DNA of 64,000 bases from Nitrospira sp. CG24B (GTDB lineage Bacteria; Nitrospirota; Nitrospiria; Nitrospirales; Nitrospiraceae), in assembly GCA_002869845.2 (NCBI GenBank), contig NEWS02000004.1:975715-1039714 (forward strand). The letters are read 5' to 3'. Positions 9,145 through 18,428 of this stretch are shown here, piece by piece. The translations under genes and the position numbers were made by a program. The first letter of the stretch is position 1; each line of letters begins with the position of its first letter. The notes below the pieces were generated by a model. It was not told the origin of the DNA. It searched no databases and saw nothing but the letters and a program-made list of their open reading frames with translations.

Positions 9145-10278
9145 GTGCCGATTACGCCACCCTTCCTCCCAACCGTCGCCACCGTCGACCTGACGGCACT
9201 CACACACAATCTCTCCCAATTTCGTCGGATTCTCTCCCCCGGATGCGAAGTCATGGCGGTCGTCAAGGCCAACGCCTATGGGCATGGCGCGATCGAGACG
9301 TCACGGACACTGATACAGTACGGTGTCACCCGCCTGGCCGTCTTCTCGACGGAAGAAGGCATGGCGCTTCGGCAAGCCGGTATCACGGTGCCGATCGTCG
9401 TCTTAGGGCCGGTCTTTCAAGAACAATTCGGTGATATGTTCGCTTCCCATCTCACCCCTGTAGTGAGCGATCCTTCCATGCTCACTGCGCTGGCCCAGGC
9501 TGCTGCGTCGCGTGCAATCCCCTACCCGATCCATCTCAAAATCGAGACCGGCATGGGTCGGCTGGGTCTGACGCAGGATGAGCTGGTGGCGCTCATCCGC
9601 TCACACAAGCTTCCTCCATCCCTCCGGGTAGAAGGACTCATGACCCATCTGGCTGATGCTGATGGATCCAATTCTGACGCAACCGAAGAACAAATCCGTC
9701 GCTTCCGGGACGCGCTGAAAATCGTTCAGGAAGGAGGGTTCCACGTTTCTCTCATTCATGCGTCTAATAGTTGTGGAGCGGTTCGTTTCCCATCGGCACA
9801 CTTTTCCCTTGTACGACCCGGCATCATGTTATACGGATACCACACTCTTCCCAGCACGGTTGAGGCTCCTGATCTCAGGCCAGTACTCTCACTGAAGACC
9901 CATATTGCCCAGCTCCGGACCATCCAACCTGGAGAAACGGTCAGCTACAATCGAACCTTCACTGCACGACGCCTCACGCGCATTGCCGTGCTCCCGATCG
10001 GCTATGCCAATGGCATGAGCCGACGGCTTTCGAATCGTGGCTCTGTGCTCATTCGAGGACAACGAGCCCCCATCGCAGGATTGGTCTGTATGGACATGGT
10101 GATGGTGGATGTCACCGAGATCTCTGGTACCGCCGTGGGTGATGAGACGGTACTCATCGGGCGCCAGGGAAATGATGAAATTACGGCCTCCGAGATTGCC
10201 AAGTGGACGGATACGATTCCCTACGAAGTCCTGTGCGCGATCAGTCCCAAGATTCCTAGACGCTACCTCTCCCCCTGA
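9145..10278 (+). CDS. alr: alanine racemase
   Basis: PLP-dependent interconversion of L- and D-alanine for peptidoglycan. 377 residues; the start is a GTG. The PLP lysine is Lys41 in VMAVVKANAYGHGA. Other marks are KIETGMGRLGL, the HASNSC block, RPGIMLYGY, and the C-terminal-domain part SYNRTFTARR...LPIGYANGMSRRL with the second catalytic-site Tyr, then GLVCMDMVMVDVT. It follows frr on the same strand; convergent with the FadL-like gene downstream. Confidence 0.95.
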   Translation: MPITPPFLPTVATVDLTALTHNLSQFRRILSPGCEVMAVVKANAYGHGAIETSRTLIQYGVTRLAVFSTEEGMALRQAGITVPIVVLGPVFQEQFGDMFASHLTPVVSDPSMLTALAQAAASRAIPYPIHLKIETGMGRLGLTQDELVALIRSHKLPPSLRVEGLMTHLADADGSNSDATEEQIRRFRDALKIVQEGGFHVSLIHASNSCGAVRFPSAHFSLVRPGIMLYGYHTLPSTVEAPDLRPVLSLKTHIAQLRTIQPGETVSYNRTFTARRLTRIAVLPIGYANGMSRRLSNRGSVLIRGQRAPIAGLVCMDMVMVDVTEISGTAVGDETVLIGRQGNDEITASEIAKWTDTIPYEVLCAISPKIPRRYLSP

Positions 10279-10347
10279 ATTCTTCCTCTCCATCTGTTCG
10301 TTAGCTGAGTCAAAAGATAGATAGGAAGCGAGATACAGTGTTGTTGG

Positions 10348-11769
10348 TCAGAAACCAACGCGGATGGAAAGCCCACCTGCATGCGCAGTATTTTCGTAAA
10401 ACCCATTGACTCCTACTCGAATCCCAGTATTCCCCTCGACAGTTCTTGGTTCGTAAAGTGAGACCTGGTACGACAGGTCCACACCGATGGTTTTTGCCTT
10501 TATTGAGCCGATTCCAAGATTTCCGCATGCCACGAAGCCAAAGAGCGATCCATTTCCCTTGCAGACGAAACCAACTCCCGTTGAAATAATATGAAGGTCC
10601 GCTGATGGAATTGCCGGATTGTAGGTGGAGTCTGGGACCTGTGTTTGCAGATTCGAATAGCCGCCTCGTACGGCTACTTCCCACCCTGGCAATCGATCCA
10701 TCTTTAGCCATCGATACTCAGTTCCAACTAAAATGGCATAGGTGCTTTTCCAGTTTTGCGGTTGTTCAAGAATGACCGTTCCATCACGCCGTCGAAGATC
10801 TAAGTTTCTGACTGATTTCCAGCCTATATAGTCGACATTCAGTTCGAGTTTCCACTCGCGTTCAGCATTCCGGACTGGCCACACTGCGATACCACCAGTG
10901 ATGACTTGAGGCAACACCAAGGTTGTCGTCGTGTCTTGGACCTTCACGCCGTTGGCCAACTGCACTCCATCCAAATGGAGCGTGGCCTGACTTCGGTAGA
11001 CAACGGCAACGTTCATAATCGGTAATCCATCTGCGTTCCGCAATGCGGTATAGAGCGTGCCGATGTTAAAGCCAAGCGCGGTATCTTTTCCATTCACCTC
11101 AACTCTATTCCCAGGGGGGAGGATTCGTTGGAATTCGGCGTGGCCCTCTCCGAACAGACTGGAAAAGGTGTAGATGTCGATCCCTGCTCCAATCGAGAGA
11201 TCCGGAAGGAGCTGATACGCAAACGTCGGCTTGATATCGAACAACGGCAATGCACTGAATATCGTGGTTGCACTAAAAGGACTCGTACTTGGCCACCTCG
11301 TCGCTGAACCAAACGGGGTTGTGACCCCCACCCCTACCGTGAGCTTATCAAGCAGAGGGATACCAAGGCCTTGGAGATTTGCCGTTACATAGGTATGGGC
11401 GGGGGGAGGCCACGCGACGACGCCATCGTGATCACCAGCCGTTGTGGTACCGCTCGGACTTCTATGATCGAGCGGCCCACCGACAAGGAGTCCCCCTGCC
11501 ATGATTTGCACACCACGGAGCTGAGTCATCCCAGCCGGGTTGTAGTGCAACGCAGACGGATTGTCGGCCTGGGCAGCGAAGGCATTGCCCATCCCAGACG
11601 CAGCTGCTCCCTGTCCTTGGATGCGGGGAATCTGAGCAAACGCCGGTGAGGAACACCATGTGGTGGCGACAAGAACCAACAGCAGCCAGAACCCGCCTAT
11701 GATGGAAGGTCTCGATATGCACTGATGTTGAGTCCTCCGGACAAGCCCGCAGTTGTACTGACCTAGCAT
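10348..11769 (-). CDS. FadL/OmpP1-family outer-membrane protein
   Basis: A 473-residue outer-membrane beta-barrel of the FadL (long-chain fatty acid transport) family. A signal peptide with a hydrophobic core (LLLVLVATTWCSSPAFA) is followed by the family N-terminus: GAAASGMGNAFAAQADNPSALHYNPAGM, the equivalent of the NPA region of FadL. The protein ends in Phe (SIRVGF), as expected for barrel insertion. The ATG at 11769 lies 10 bp after the stop of the upstream histidine kinase gene, so the two are probably co-transcribed. The substrate is unknown: FadL relatives carry fatty acids or aromatic hydrocarbons. Confidence 0.85.
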   Translation of the reverse strand: MLGQYNCGLVRRTQHQCISRPSIIGGFWLLLVLVATTWCSSPAFAQIPRIQGQGAAASGMGNAFAAQADNPSALHYNPAGMTQLRGVQIMAGGLLVGGPLDHRSPSGTTTAGDHDGVVAWPPPAHTYVTANLQGLGIPLLDKLTVGVGVTTPFGSATRWPSTSPFSATTIFSALPLFDIKPTFAYQLLPDLSIGAGIDIYTFSSLFGEGHAEFQRILPPGNRVEVNGKDTALGFNIGTLYTALRNADGLPIMNVAVVYRSQATLHLDGVQLANGVKVQDTTTTLVLPQVITGGIAVWPVRNAEREWKLELNVDYIGWKSVRNLDLRRRDGTVILEQPQNWKSTYAILVGTEYRWLKMDRLPGWEVAVRGGYSNLQTQVPDSTYNPAIPSADLHIISTGVGFVCKGNGSLFGFVACGNLGIGSIKAKTIGVDLSYQVSLYEPRTVEGNTGIRVGVNGFYENTAHAGGLSIRVGF

Positions 11770-11779
11770 ACGCTGACGG

Positions 11780-14638
11780 TCATGCACGTCGGAACCACCG
11801 ATCCATGGTTTGTTGAAGTTGGCCTGCATCAAACGGTTTGAGCAGGTACGCTTGAGCGCCCAACCCAATAGCCCTCACGGCAAGTTCCTGAGATCCCGAC
11901 GCCGTAATCATGATAATCGGAAGGCGTTGATTCGTCAGACGCACCCGTCGTAGTACTTCCAGGCCATCGATCTGACCAATTCCGATGTCGAGAATCATCC
12001 CATCGAACTCTCGTGACTCAAGAAGTGTCAGCGCTTGACGGCCATCAAATGCCGAGAACGTCTGGTAGTCTCCGGCCTTCAGTCTGTCATGAAGCAGTTG
12101 CTGAATGTCGGTATCATCGTCCACGACTAAGATGTGTTGGCTCATAAGATGGGATTCAAGCAAAAGTGGGACCTTCACAACATGGATCGGAATCGTAAAA
12201 GACAGTTCTGCGCCGCCCTCGGGACGATTAGAAGCTGCCACCTCCCCTCCTTGCAACTCCACCAGCGTTTTCACGATTGACAGGCCTAATCCCAACCCTT
12301 TTGGGGCGGTGCGCTGGCCTTGCTGGACGCGGAAGAAAGGGTCAAAAATCTTGTCCAGGTATTCCGGGGCAATACCGGGGCCCGTGTCACGAACCAGAAC
12401 CGTGGCCATGCGGTGATTCGGCAACTCGCAGGCGACCGACACCGTTCCACCCGGCGGGGTGAACTTGATGGCATTTTGCACCAGATTAACGACCGTCTGA
12501 ATCAATCGATCGCGATCCGCCCAGACGACCACGTCAGTGCAGGCACAACGAAATTCCAGCGATTGCTGTTTTGCCTGAGCCAACGGCTTCAGTTGTTCAA
12601 TCACATCGGCGAGACAGGGTTCGATTGCAACATCGGCCGGATGCACCTCCAGCCGCCCCGTCTCGATACGAGTGCGATCGAGGAGATCCTCAATCATACG
12701 AACTAGCCGATCTGAATTGTCCGACATGCGCACGAGATAGCGCTGCTGCTTCTCGTTCAACGGTCCGGTCAGTCCGTCCAGAAGATTTTGAATGAATCCC
12801 TTGATGGACGTCAGTGGTGTTCTCAGTTCATGGGACACATGGGAGAGGAATTGCGCACGTAAACGGTCGGCCCGCTCAAGGGCTTCGGTTCGCTCTTTGA
12901 CTTTGACCTCCAACCCCTGATTCCACTCTTCGATCCGCTGGTAGGCCGAGGCATTATCCAGCGCGATGGAGACCTGACTCGCGACCGTCGTCATCAGTTC
13001 CAAATCGTCTTCCGTCACGCTTTGATTATGTGAGCGATCGACCGTCAGCATGCCCCAGATACGGTCTTTGGTCTTGATGGGAACCACGACCAAGGCTTTG
13101 GTCCCGCTCAATTCGGCTAAACGTTGATTGAGAGGATGGAGGCTGTGTCGTATCGACTCGATGTCCTTGACCAACAGTGGACGTCCTTGAAGGACCACCG
13201 TCCCCTCGGGACCCTCGCGATCGGTAATCGGAAACCGACAGGACTGGGCGAACGTTTCGACCTCAGGAGGCGCGCCAATCAGACGGATATGTTGGATGGT
13301 ATTCTCACAAGGATCAAACATGGACACCATGGCACTGTTGTAGTTGAGCTCGTGCGTCAGGGCTTCCAATACTTGATGGAGGAGCGCATCTCGTTCGAAG
13401 GTCGAGCCGAATGAGAGCCCCGCTCGATGAAGCGCCGTGAGTTGCGCCACTTTTCGGCGTAACTCCACCCGCATTTGCTCTTGCTCCAAATAGGCTTCGC
13501 GCAATTCTTCATGACGGGATTCGACGAATGTAATCTGTTCTTGGATCAAGGCCTCGCGTCGCTCGCTTTCACGAAGCAGCCGTCGATTGACCATGATGCC
13601 GACGGCGAGGATCGGACACAGTCCGACTAACAGAACCTCGCCGAGACTCACCGTCGGATTCAGAATACCGACTCCCGCCATGAGAGCAAGCCCCACCACC
13701 CCTCCCCCTACGAACCATGCAAAACTCTGTTGAGCCTGAGGCAAGGACTCAACGCGGGCTGCTGCCGAAGCCTGTGCGGCCTGGGCATTCTCGACACCGA
13801 CGACTGACTCACTGCTCAGTCGAGTCGGACGTGTCTGCTCAAGCGGTGAGGTTGCTCGCCAGAATCGCTTCCGATACCGGCTCTCTTCCTGCCATCGAAT
13901 TGTCCACTGACACCATTCATCATCATTGCCGATACAGGACGTCTCGATCGCTTCCGCCTGAGAGAGACCGTGAATGCGATGGGCCATGGCAACCATGATG
14001 CCTTGCGCGGATTGACACACCAGGCAGGCACACCGCCTGCGGTACGATCCGAACTGCCGAAGCGTCCGGTCGGTAAACCGCATCCCCACCGAAGCCGTGC
14101 TGCTCGTGACTTCCACCACGCGGAACTCCACGGACCCAGATGTAAACTTATTCCCAAAGTAGGGAAACATCGTGTAGATCTGCGACAGCGAAAAGGGGCG
14201 AGTCAGGGCCAGCATGATGGGCGAGACCTTTTCCGCCCCTGCCTTAAAGGCAAAGCGGGGATCGCCCGAGATCCGTTCACAGAACTCATAGAGATACGAG
14301 GTAAATTCGTACGAGTAGCTGTTCCACGGGTTCTTCAACAACTCCGGAGTCACATGATAGATGGGATCCTTGATGCGATCATTTAAGAGGCCGCACAACT
14401 TCTCGACCGCTTCTTTTCCTGCCGACGCTCCTCCCGCGGACGTCACTAACTTCTCTAAAAAGACCGTCACCGCCCTGATGCTGACGCCGCCAAGGTCTCG
14501 GATCGTCTGACCCTGTTCATCCAACCCGAACGGGCGAAACACCATGGCGCCCTGCTCAAGAATGGTTCGATCTTTTGGTAAAAGTTCGAGGTTCAGGAAA
14601 GACTTGGCCTCGACAATGTCGAGCGTGCTGCTTGTCAT
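11780..14638 (-). CDS. hybrid sensor histidine kinase with V4R-like sensor, GAF and receiver domains
   Basis: A 952-residue membrane kinase. Order, approximate: N-terminal sensor region resembling V4R-type small-molecule domains (residues 100-250, with paired Cys CACLVC and CIGNDDEWCQW); two hydrophobic segments (~305-355); a coiled coil; a GAF domain (~415-565); HisKA with phospho-acceptor His near 601 (SHVSHELRTPL); HATPase with DTGPGIAPEYLDKIFDPF and GLGLGLSI; and a C-terminal receiver (833-950) with VVDDD and acceptor Asp near 884. No output domain, so it must signal to another regulator or act through phosphorelay. Coupled to the FadL-like gene downstream. The V4R assignment is tentative. 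Confidence 0.85.
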   Translation of the reverse strand: MTSSTLDIVEAKSFLNLELLPKDRTILEQGAMVFRPFGLDEQGQTIRDLGGVSIRAVTVFLEKLVTSAGGASAGKEAVEKLCGLLNDRIKDPIYHVTPELLKNPWNSYSYEFTSYLYEFCERISGDPRFAFKAGAEKVSPIMLALTRPFSLSQIYTMFPYFGNKFTSGSVEFRVVEVTSSTASVGMRFTDRTLRQFGSYRRRCACLVCQSAQGIMVAMAHRIHGLSQAEAIETSCIGNDDEWCQWTIRWQEESRYRKRFWRATSPLEQTRPTRLSSESVVGVENAQAAQASAAARVESLPQAQQSFAWFVGGGVVGLALMAGVGILNPTVSLGEVLLVGLCPILAVGIMVNRRLLRESERREALIQEQITFVESRHEELREAYLEQEQMRVELRRKVAQLTALHRAGLSFGSTFERDALLHQVLEALTHELNYNSAMVSMFDPCENTIQHIRLIGAPPEVETFAQSCRFPITDREGPEGTVVLQGRPLLVKDIESIRHSLHPLNQRLAELSGTKALVVVPIKTKDRIWGMLTVDRSHNQSVTEDDLELMTTVASQVSIALDNASAYQRIEEWNQGLEVKVKERTEALERADRLRAQFLSHVSHELRTPLTSIKGFIQNLLDGLTGPLNEKQQRYLVRMSDNSDRLVRMIEDLLDRTRIETGRLEVHPADVAIEPCLADVIEQLKPLAQAKQQSLEFRCACTDVVVWADRDRLIQTVVNLVQNAIKFTPPGGTVSVACELPNHRMATVLVRDTGPGIAPEYLDKIFDPFFRVQQGQRTAPKGLGLGLSIVKTLVELQGGEVAASNRPEGGAELSFTIPIHVVKVPLLLESHLMSQHILVVDDDTDIQQLLHDRLKAGDYQTFSAFDGRQALTLLESREFDGMILDIGIGQIDGLEVLRRVRLTNQRLPIIMITASGSQELAVRAIGLGAQAYLLKPFDAGQLQQTMDRWFRRA

Positions 14639-14958
14639 GGCGTCATCCCCTCAGACAACAGGTCCATGGGACAGAACTGGGCGCGGTGTTGAGCGCAGTC
14701 AGCCGGTACGGCAGCCGAGGGATCGCACAGAGCCTGGGGTGTTGATCACCTGCTCAGTTCACCTATGGGAATAGCACGTATGGCTCGCGGAGTATATCGA
14801 CGACCGCGTAAGCTTTGCAATACGAAGGTTGAGCCCCTTCCATCTGTGGGGAGAAGCCGGTCAAAAGGTGGGACTGTCTGTGAGGGAACTACCTGAGAGG
14901 CTGACCCTCCCGGCTGGCGGGACACGTGTATCGGCAGAGCGCCAAAGGAGGCATGCTG
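14639..14958. other. intergenic region with possible RNA structure
   Basis: 320 bp between the kinase start and the end of the thiamine-binding-type gene. No coding sequence is visible. The part from ~14850 to 14945 is GC-rich and can fold, for example GAGGG/CCCTC around 14892-14919, and holds a CTGAGA hexamer. It could be the kinase leader on the minus strand. I could not match it to a known riboswitch. Confidence 0.3.
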
Positions 14959-15267
14959 CTAGTGTCGCACTGACCGCTTGAGCTTTTTTTCAACGCTGGC
15001 CACCTTGCTCTGGAGACGTCCGGAATGGCCCTTTCTGTAATCAACTTTGATCGTGCAGGAAATGCGGTTGCAATCCTTTTTCATCCGCTCATAGCATTGC
15101 TGCACCACCGAGAAGACTTCCTCCCATTCACCTTCTAAGACCGTGCCCATCGGGTTCAACCGATACGCGACCCCACTCTTATCAATAATATCGAGAGAAC
15201 GGGCCACATATTTCCCGACACTCTCGCCCTTTCCCAACGGCGACATGCTGAACTCCAGTAGGACCAT
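14959..15267 (-). CDS. MTH1187/YkoF-type thiamine-binding family protein
   Basis: A 102-residue protein of the UPF0045/MTH1187 family, small ferredoxin-like-fold proteins; some members bind thiamine. Marks are the N-terminus LLEFSMSPLGKGESVGKYVA, the central GTVLEGEWEEVF and a basic C-terminus. The gene ends before the intergenic region at 14958; the next gene upstream, a precorrin-2 dehydrogenase, is 8 bp away. Physiological role not known. Confidence 0.8.
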   Translation of the reverse strand: MVLLEFSMSPLGKGESVGKYVARSLDIIDKSGVAYRLNPMGTVLEGEWEEVFSVVQQCYERMKKDCNRISCTIKVDYRKGHSGRLQSKVASVEKKLKRSVRH

Positions 15268-15275
15268 CGTTTCTC

Positions 15276-15938
15276 CTATTGTTGCGTGGCATCAGGCTGT
15301 GCATTCGCCACCGCCTGAGCCTGTCTTTCCAACCAGACCTTGGGGTATCGCACCTTGCCGAGGAAACGAAAACCGTCTAATGCGTCGCGCAGGAGTGCCC
15401 GCCGCTTCTCGGCATCCGGCTCATTTGCCTTGGCCTGTTCACGTAGTTGCCCAAGCCACTCGACGAAGTCAACGAATTCTGTATCGAGGATCTGTTCCAA
15501 ATCCTCTTTCATGAATCCGGAAAGCGCTGGTGCGACTCCGCTTGTACTAATCGCGACTCGCACATGTCCCACTGCCACGACGGCGGGCATCGTGACGCTG
15601 CTTGCCTTTGGGTAGTCTACTGACCAGAGCAGCACACCCTTTTCTCTGGCTTGAGCCACCAACATTTGAGCAAAGTCACGATCGCCCCGAAGGGTATTGA
15701 GAATGAGAATGACGTGTTCGAGATCCGTGTCGCGAAAATGTCGCCCACGATGGATAATCTTACCCGAAGCCGCCAGCAAGCGTAACGGTTCATTCAGCGT
15801 GGGACTGATCACCGTAACCCGCGCACCGGACTCGAGCAGGCGCTGGGATTTTTCCGATGCCTCCTCATCGCCACCGATCACCAGGACCGGCCAGTTCCTT
15901 ACATCCAAAACCAAGGGAAAACCAGGATTGGCAACCAT
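15276..15938 (-). CDS. precorrin-2 dehydrogenase / sirohydrochlorin ferrochelatase-type protein
   Basis: 220 residues, equivalent to the N-terminal (CysG-B/Met8-like) half of siroheme synthase: NAD-dependent oxidation of precorrin-2, often with iron insertion. The Rossmann motif VLVIGGDEEASEKSQRLLESGA is near the N-terminus, followed by VTVISP and FRDTDLEHV. No SUMT methyltransferase domain is present, so that activity must be elsewhere. The ATG at 15938 is chosen for a GGAG ribosome-binding site; the frame runs upstream to 16031 without family similarity. Siroheme or heme d1-type pathways fit a nitrogen-metabolising organism, but that link is inferred. Confidence 0.85.
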   Translation of the reverse strand: MVANPGFPLVLDVRNWPVLVIGGDEEASEKSQRLLESGARVTVISPTLNEPLRLLAASGKIIHRGRHFRDTDLEHVILILNTLRGDRDFAQMLVAQAREKGVLLWSVDYPKASSVTMPAVVAVGHVRVAISTSGVAPALSGFMKEDLEQILDTEFVDFVEWLGQLREQAKANEPDAEKRRALLRDALDGFRFLGKVRYPKVWLERQAQAVANAQPDATQQ

Positions 15939-16164
15939 GACGTGACTCCCGTTTCGACCGAATGGTTCAGTATCTGAGAATGGACCTCCATCATGCAAGT
16001 GCGATTTCAGAAATCTACAGCCCATTTCCACTTTTGGTCAGTCCATCGCTATAATGCAGCACGCTCGAACGGCTAGAATGACTTCGTGCGTGATGTTAGG
16101 AAGACTTCCTGGAGGCGGCGGTTGCGGACCGATTGGCTGCTGACGAGTGCTTCAACCCTGCGCG

Positions 16165-16710
16165 CTAGGTGTCAGCCGGATCTGCATCCAGCTCCATATT
16201 CCAATAGAGATAATCACGCCAGCTTTCCGGTGTGTTGCGAATGCCGATGGTAATGGTAATGACGGGGCTCCACCGAGGTTTCACCGGTCGCTTTTTCAAC
16301 TTCATGCTGGCTTCTTCCGGCGTCCGCCCGCTCTTCCGATTGTTGCAGCGCCAGCACGCAGTGACGATGTTTTCCCACGTCTTTTTTCCACCTTTGGCGA
16401 TGGGCACGACATGATCAAATGTCAGTTCTTCAGTCCGAAATCTGTGATTGCAGTATTGGCAGCAGTACCCATCTCGCGTAAAAATGTTGATGCGGGAAAA
16501 CTTGACGGCGCGATGACTGTCCTTCAACTTCACCAGCCTCAACAGGCGCATCACCGAGGGAAGCTTGATCGACAGAGAAATCCCATGAATCTCCCGATCG
16601 TATACTTCCAGTACTTCAACTTTGCCTTGCCAGAGGAGCGCGATCGCTTTTTGCCAATGCACCACCCGGAGGGGTTCATAGGTCGCGTTGAGCAGGAGGG
16701 TCATTTCCAT
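16165..16710 (-). CDS. HNH endonuclease family protein
   Basis: A 181-residue HNH nuclease of the stand-alone chromosomal type. Core: CCQYCNHRFRTEELTFDHVVPIAKGG, then NIVTACWRCNNRKSGRTP, which provides two CxxC zinc pairs, the DH dyad and the N of the HNH motif. The N-terminus NATYEPLRVVHWQKAIALL is common in this subfamily. It stands alone, with no methylase or phage genes nearby, so I do not call it a restriction or mobile enzyme. Biological role unknown. Confidence 0.85.
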   Translation of the reverse strand: MEMTLLLNATYEPLRVVHWQKAIALLWQGKVEVLEVYDREIHGISLSIKLPSVMRLLRLVKLKDSHRAVKFSRINIFTRDGYCCQYCNHRFRTEELTFDHVVPIAKGGKKTWENIVTACWRCNNRKSGRTPEEASMKLKKRPVKPRWSPVITITIGIRNTPESWRDYLYWNMELDADPADT

Positions 16711-16868
16711 AGAAGTGCCTCATCCCCAATCGGGCCTCCAGGTGAGTCACGGAGTGTATCCGAGGGGTATTGCTACTCGCAGCTATTTCTATGCCATAAG
16801 GTGGCATTGAAATCAAGCAAGCACCCTTCTGATGCCCCATACGGCAGACCGAACGAGAGATGACGATC

Positions 16869-17198
16869 ATGAACGATTTTGTGAGAGTGGCCTTCGCGCA
16901 CGAGATTCCACCTGGCACAGGACGAACAGTTGAAGTCGATGGGATCTGGATTGCGGTCTTCAACGTGGACGGAACTTTTTACGCGATCGATAACTCCTGC
17001 CCCCACGCGGGCGGCCCGCTCGGAGAAGGCAAATTGTGCGACGCGGTTATCGAATGTCCCTGGCATGGCTGGAAATTCAGCGTTATCTCAGGAGAACGCG
17101 TCGGCAATCCGAATTTTCAGGTTGTGCGCTGCGAAGTTCGAATCCAAGAGGATGAAGTTCAGATCGCCATCCCACCGACACTCAGAGAACCGGTCTAA
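16869..17198 (+). CDS. Rieske [2Fe-2S] protein (NirD-like small type)
   Basis: 109-residue soluble Rieske ferredoxin. Cluster ligands: CPHAGG near residue 45 and CPWHGW about 20 residues later. No membrane anchor is seen, so it is a cytoplasmic electron carrier or an accessory subunit like NirD or the ferredoxin of dioxygenases. An ATG at 16860 is 9 bases upstream; the second ATG at 16869 fits the GAGAG ribosome-binding site better. Its stop overlaps the end of the convergent gene by 4 bases. The partner enzyme is not visible here. Confidence 0.9.
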   Translation: MNDFVRVAFAHEIPPGTGRTVEVDGIWIAVFNVDGTFYAIDNSCPHAGGPLGEGKLCDAVIECPWHGWKFSVISGERVGNPNFQVVRCEVRIQEDEVQIAIPPTLREPV

Positions 17199-17677
17199 CT
17201 TTTTGACGGACCAGGCGGTGAAGGTACGGTTCGTTCCTCGACATCAGGCGCTTTCGGCGTCACTCCGTCCGCCGGCAGCGAGGCCGCATTGACCTTCTTG
17301 AGTTCCAGATGGGCATGCCAAATGAACTCTCGCTCGAACCATTGGCCACGCACCCCCTGATCGCGAAGCTGCACACGGATCTCGTAGATATCCCCCTCGA
17401 CATGCTTCACTCGCCATTCACCGAGTCGAACCCCTTGCCCACGATCCTTCATCATACGAACATGCTCGTTCATGGCCGTTAGGATTGTCGGGTGACCGAT
17501 CGCCTGATAACTCTGCACTAAAGCCAACGCCTCAACTTCTCGCTGGTCTCTCGACGGGGTTGTCGATGGCAGCGTGGTCCATGCATAGTAAAGTCCACCC
17601 AGCAGTAGGATTGCGACGACTGCATAGCGGATCAGGTGGGTGGCGAGCAATCGCGAAAACATACGGCTGTCAGTCAT
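17195..17677 (-). CDS. membrane-anchored protein of unknown function
   Basis: 160 residues from ATG 17677. One N-terminal transmembrane segment (YAVVAILLLGGLYYAW), then a globular domain of ~100 residues with an alternating pattern (GEWRVKHVEGDIYEIRVQLRD, REFIWHAHLELKKVN) that looks like a small beta sheet, and a Pro-rich tail. I recognise no family. It converges on the Rieske gene. The N-terminal anchor points to a periplasmic-facing domain. Confidence 0.65.
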   Translation of the reverse strand: MTDSRMFSRLLATHLIRYAVVAILLLGGLYYAWTTLPSTTPSRDQREVEALALVQSYQAIGHPTILTAMNEHVRMMKDRGQGVRLGEWRVKHVEGDIYEIRVQLRDQGVRGQWFEREFIWHAHLELKKVNAASLPADGVTPKAPDVEERTVPSPPGPSKS

Positions 17678-17874
17678 GCCAGGTATTGTCTCACAGTGTA
17701 GAAGAACCAACTCGTGGAACCTTGTGCCCTGCACGGCATCTTAGGAAGGCCGGAACGCCATGTCAATGCAGCGTAGAAACCTGGTCGCGCGAGGGCCGCT
17801 TGTTTGGCGAAAAGCCGGTGTGCTACAAATACGGGAAGGTTATAAGATGGCCGGGCGTAGAATGAGTACGGTGC

Positions 17875-18318
17875 ATGAAGTTCTTTTTGTACGGTGATCT
17901 CCTCAATCCTTCGCAACTCACACGGCGAGCCCCGGAACATCGATTTCTCTACCTCGCCACCTTGTCGGACCATACCGTGAAATTTTGCCGATGGTCGTCG
18001 CAATGGCGGTGCGGGCTCGCCAGCATCGTGCCTTCACAAGGTGAAAAGATTTGGGGTGGAGTGTTCGAACTCACGGACGAAGATATACAAAGCATGGACC
18101 AGTTTGAGCAGGATGTGCCGCAGGGCGCGTACCGCCACCTGCAAGTCACCATCTTGACCGATCGTGGAGAGAAGGAACTGGTCACCACCTACGCAGCGAA
18201 CCCGATCGGGAAGTTTAAGCCCAAAAACCACTACCTGGACTGGGTGCTGAAGGGACTCAAACAGTGGAAGTTTCCGGAGGACGTGATCCAGCAATGGGCG
18301 TCGTATAGGCCAAGGTAA
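17875..18318 (+). CDS. gamma-glutamylcyclotransferase-fold (GGCT/AIG2-like) protein
   Basis: 147 residues. The N-terminus FFLYGDLLNP is a variant of the family YGSLL motif, and the central DEDIQSMDQFEQDVP matches the conserved Asp-Glu region (L..LD.FEG in relatives). The C-terminal YLDWVLKGLKQW is typical. The enzymes form 5-oxoproline from gamma-glutamyl compounds; substrate unknown here. The next gene is a 2Fe-2S ferredoxin-like protein. Confidence 0.75.
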   Translation: MKFFLYGDLLNPSQLTRRAPEHRFLYLATLSDHTVKFCRWSSQWRCGLASIVPSQGEKIWGGVFELTDEDIQSMDQFEQDVPQGAYRHLQVTILTDRGEKELVTTYAANPIGKFKPKNHYLDWVLKGLKQWKFPEDVIQQWASYRPR

Positions 18319-18329
18319 TGCAGGAACTC

Positions 18330-18413
18330 ACAGCTGACAGCTTTCAGCTATCAACCATAAATAGATGTTACATTTGAGCCGACAGCTGATTGCTGACAGC
18401 TGGTAGCTCGACT
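18330..18413. repeat. imperfect AGCTGACAGCT-type intergenic repeats
   Basis: The spacer holds several near-palindromic units: CAGCTGACAGCTTTCAGCT at its left end and GACAGCTGATTGCTGACAGCTGGTAGCT at its right. A related but weaker stretch (GGTTGGCTTCGAGCGGTCAGG, GATTGCTTCAGCTGATGG) lies in the next spacer, 18756-18845. They could be a short palindromic repeat family; genome copy number is unknown. Confidence 0.45.
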
Positions 18414-18428
18414 TAGATGAAGGAGATT

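Noticed and set aside
13124..14386. Plus-strand frames opposite the histidine kinase
   Set aside because: Antisense shadows of a well supported gene; Arg/His/Pro-rich without motifs.
14860..14930. TPP or cobalamin riboswitch in the kinase leader
   Set aside because: A CTGAGA hexamer and a GGGAGAAGCCGG stretch looked suggestive, but the rest of either consensus is missing and no fitting gene lies downstream on that strand.
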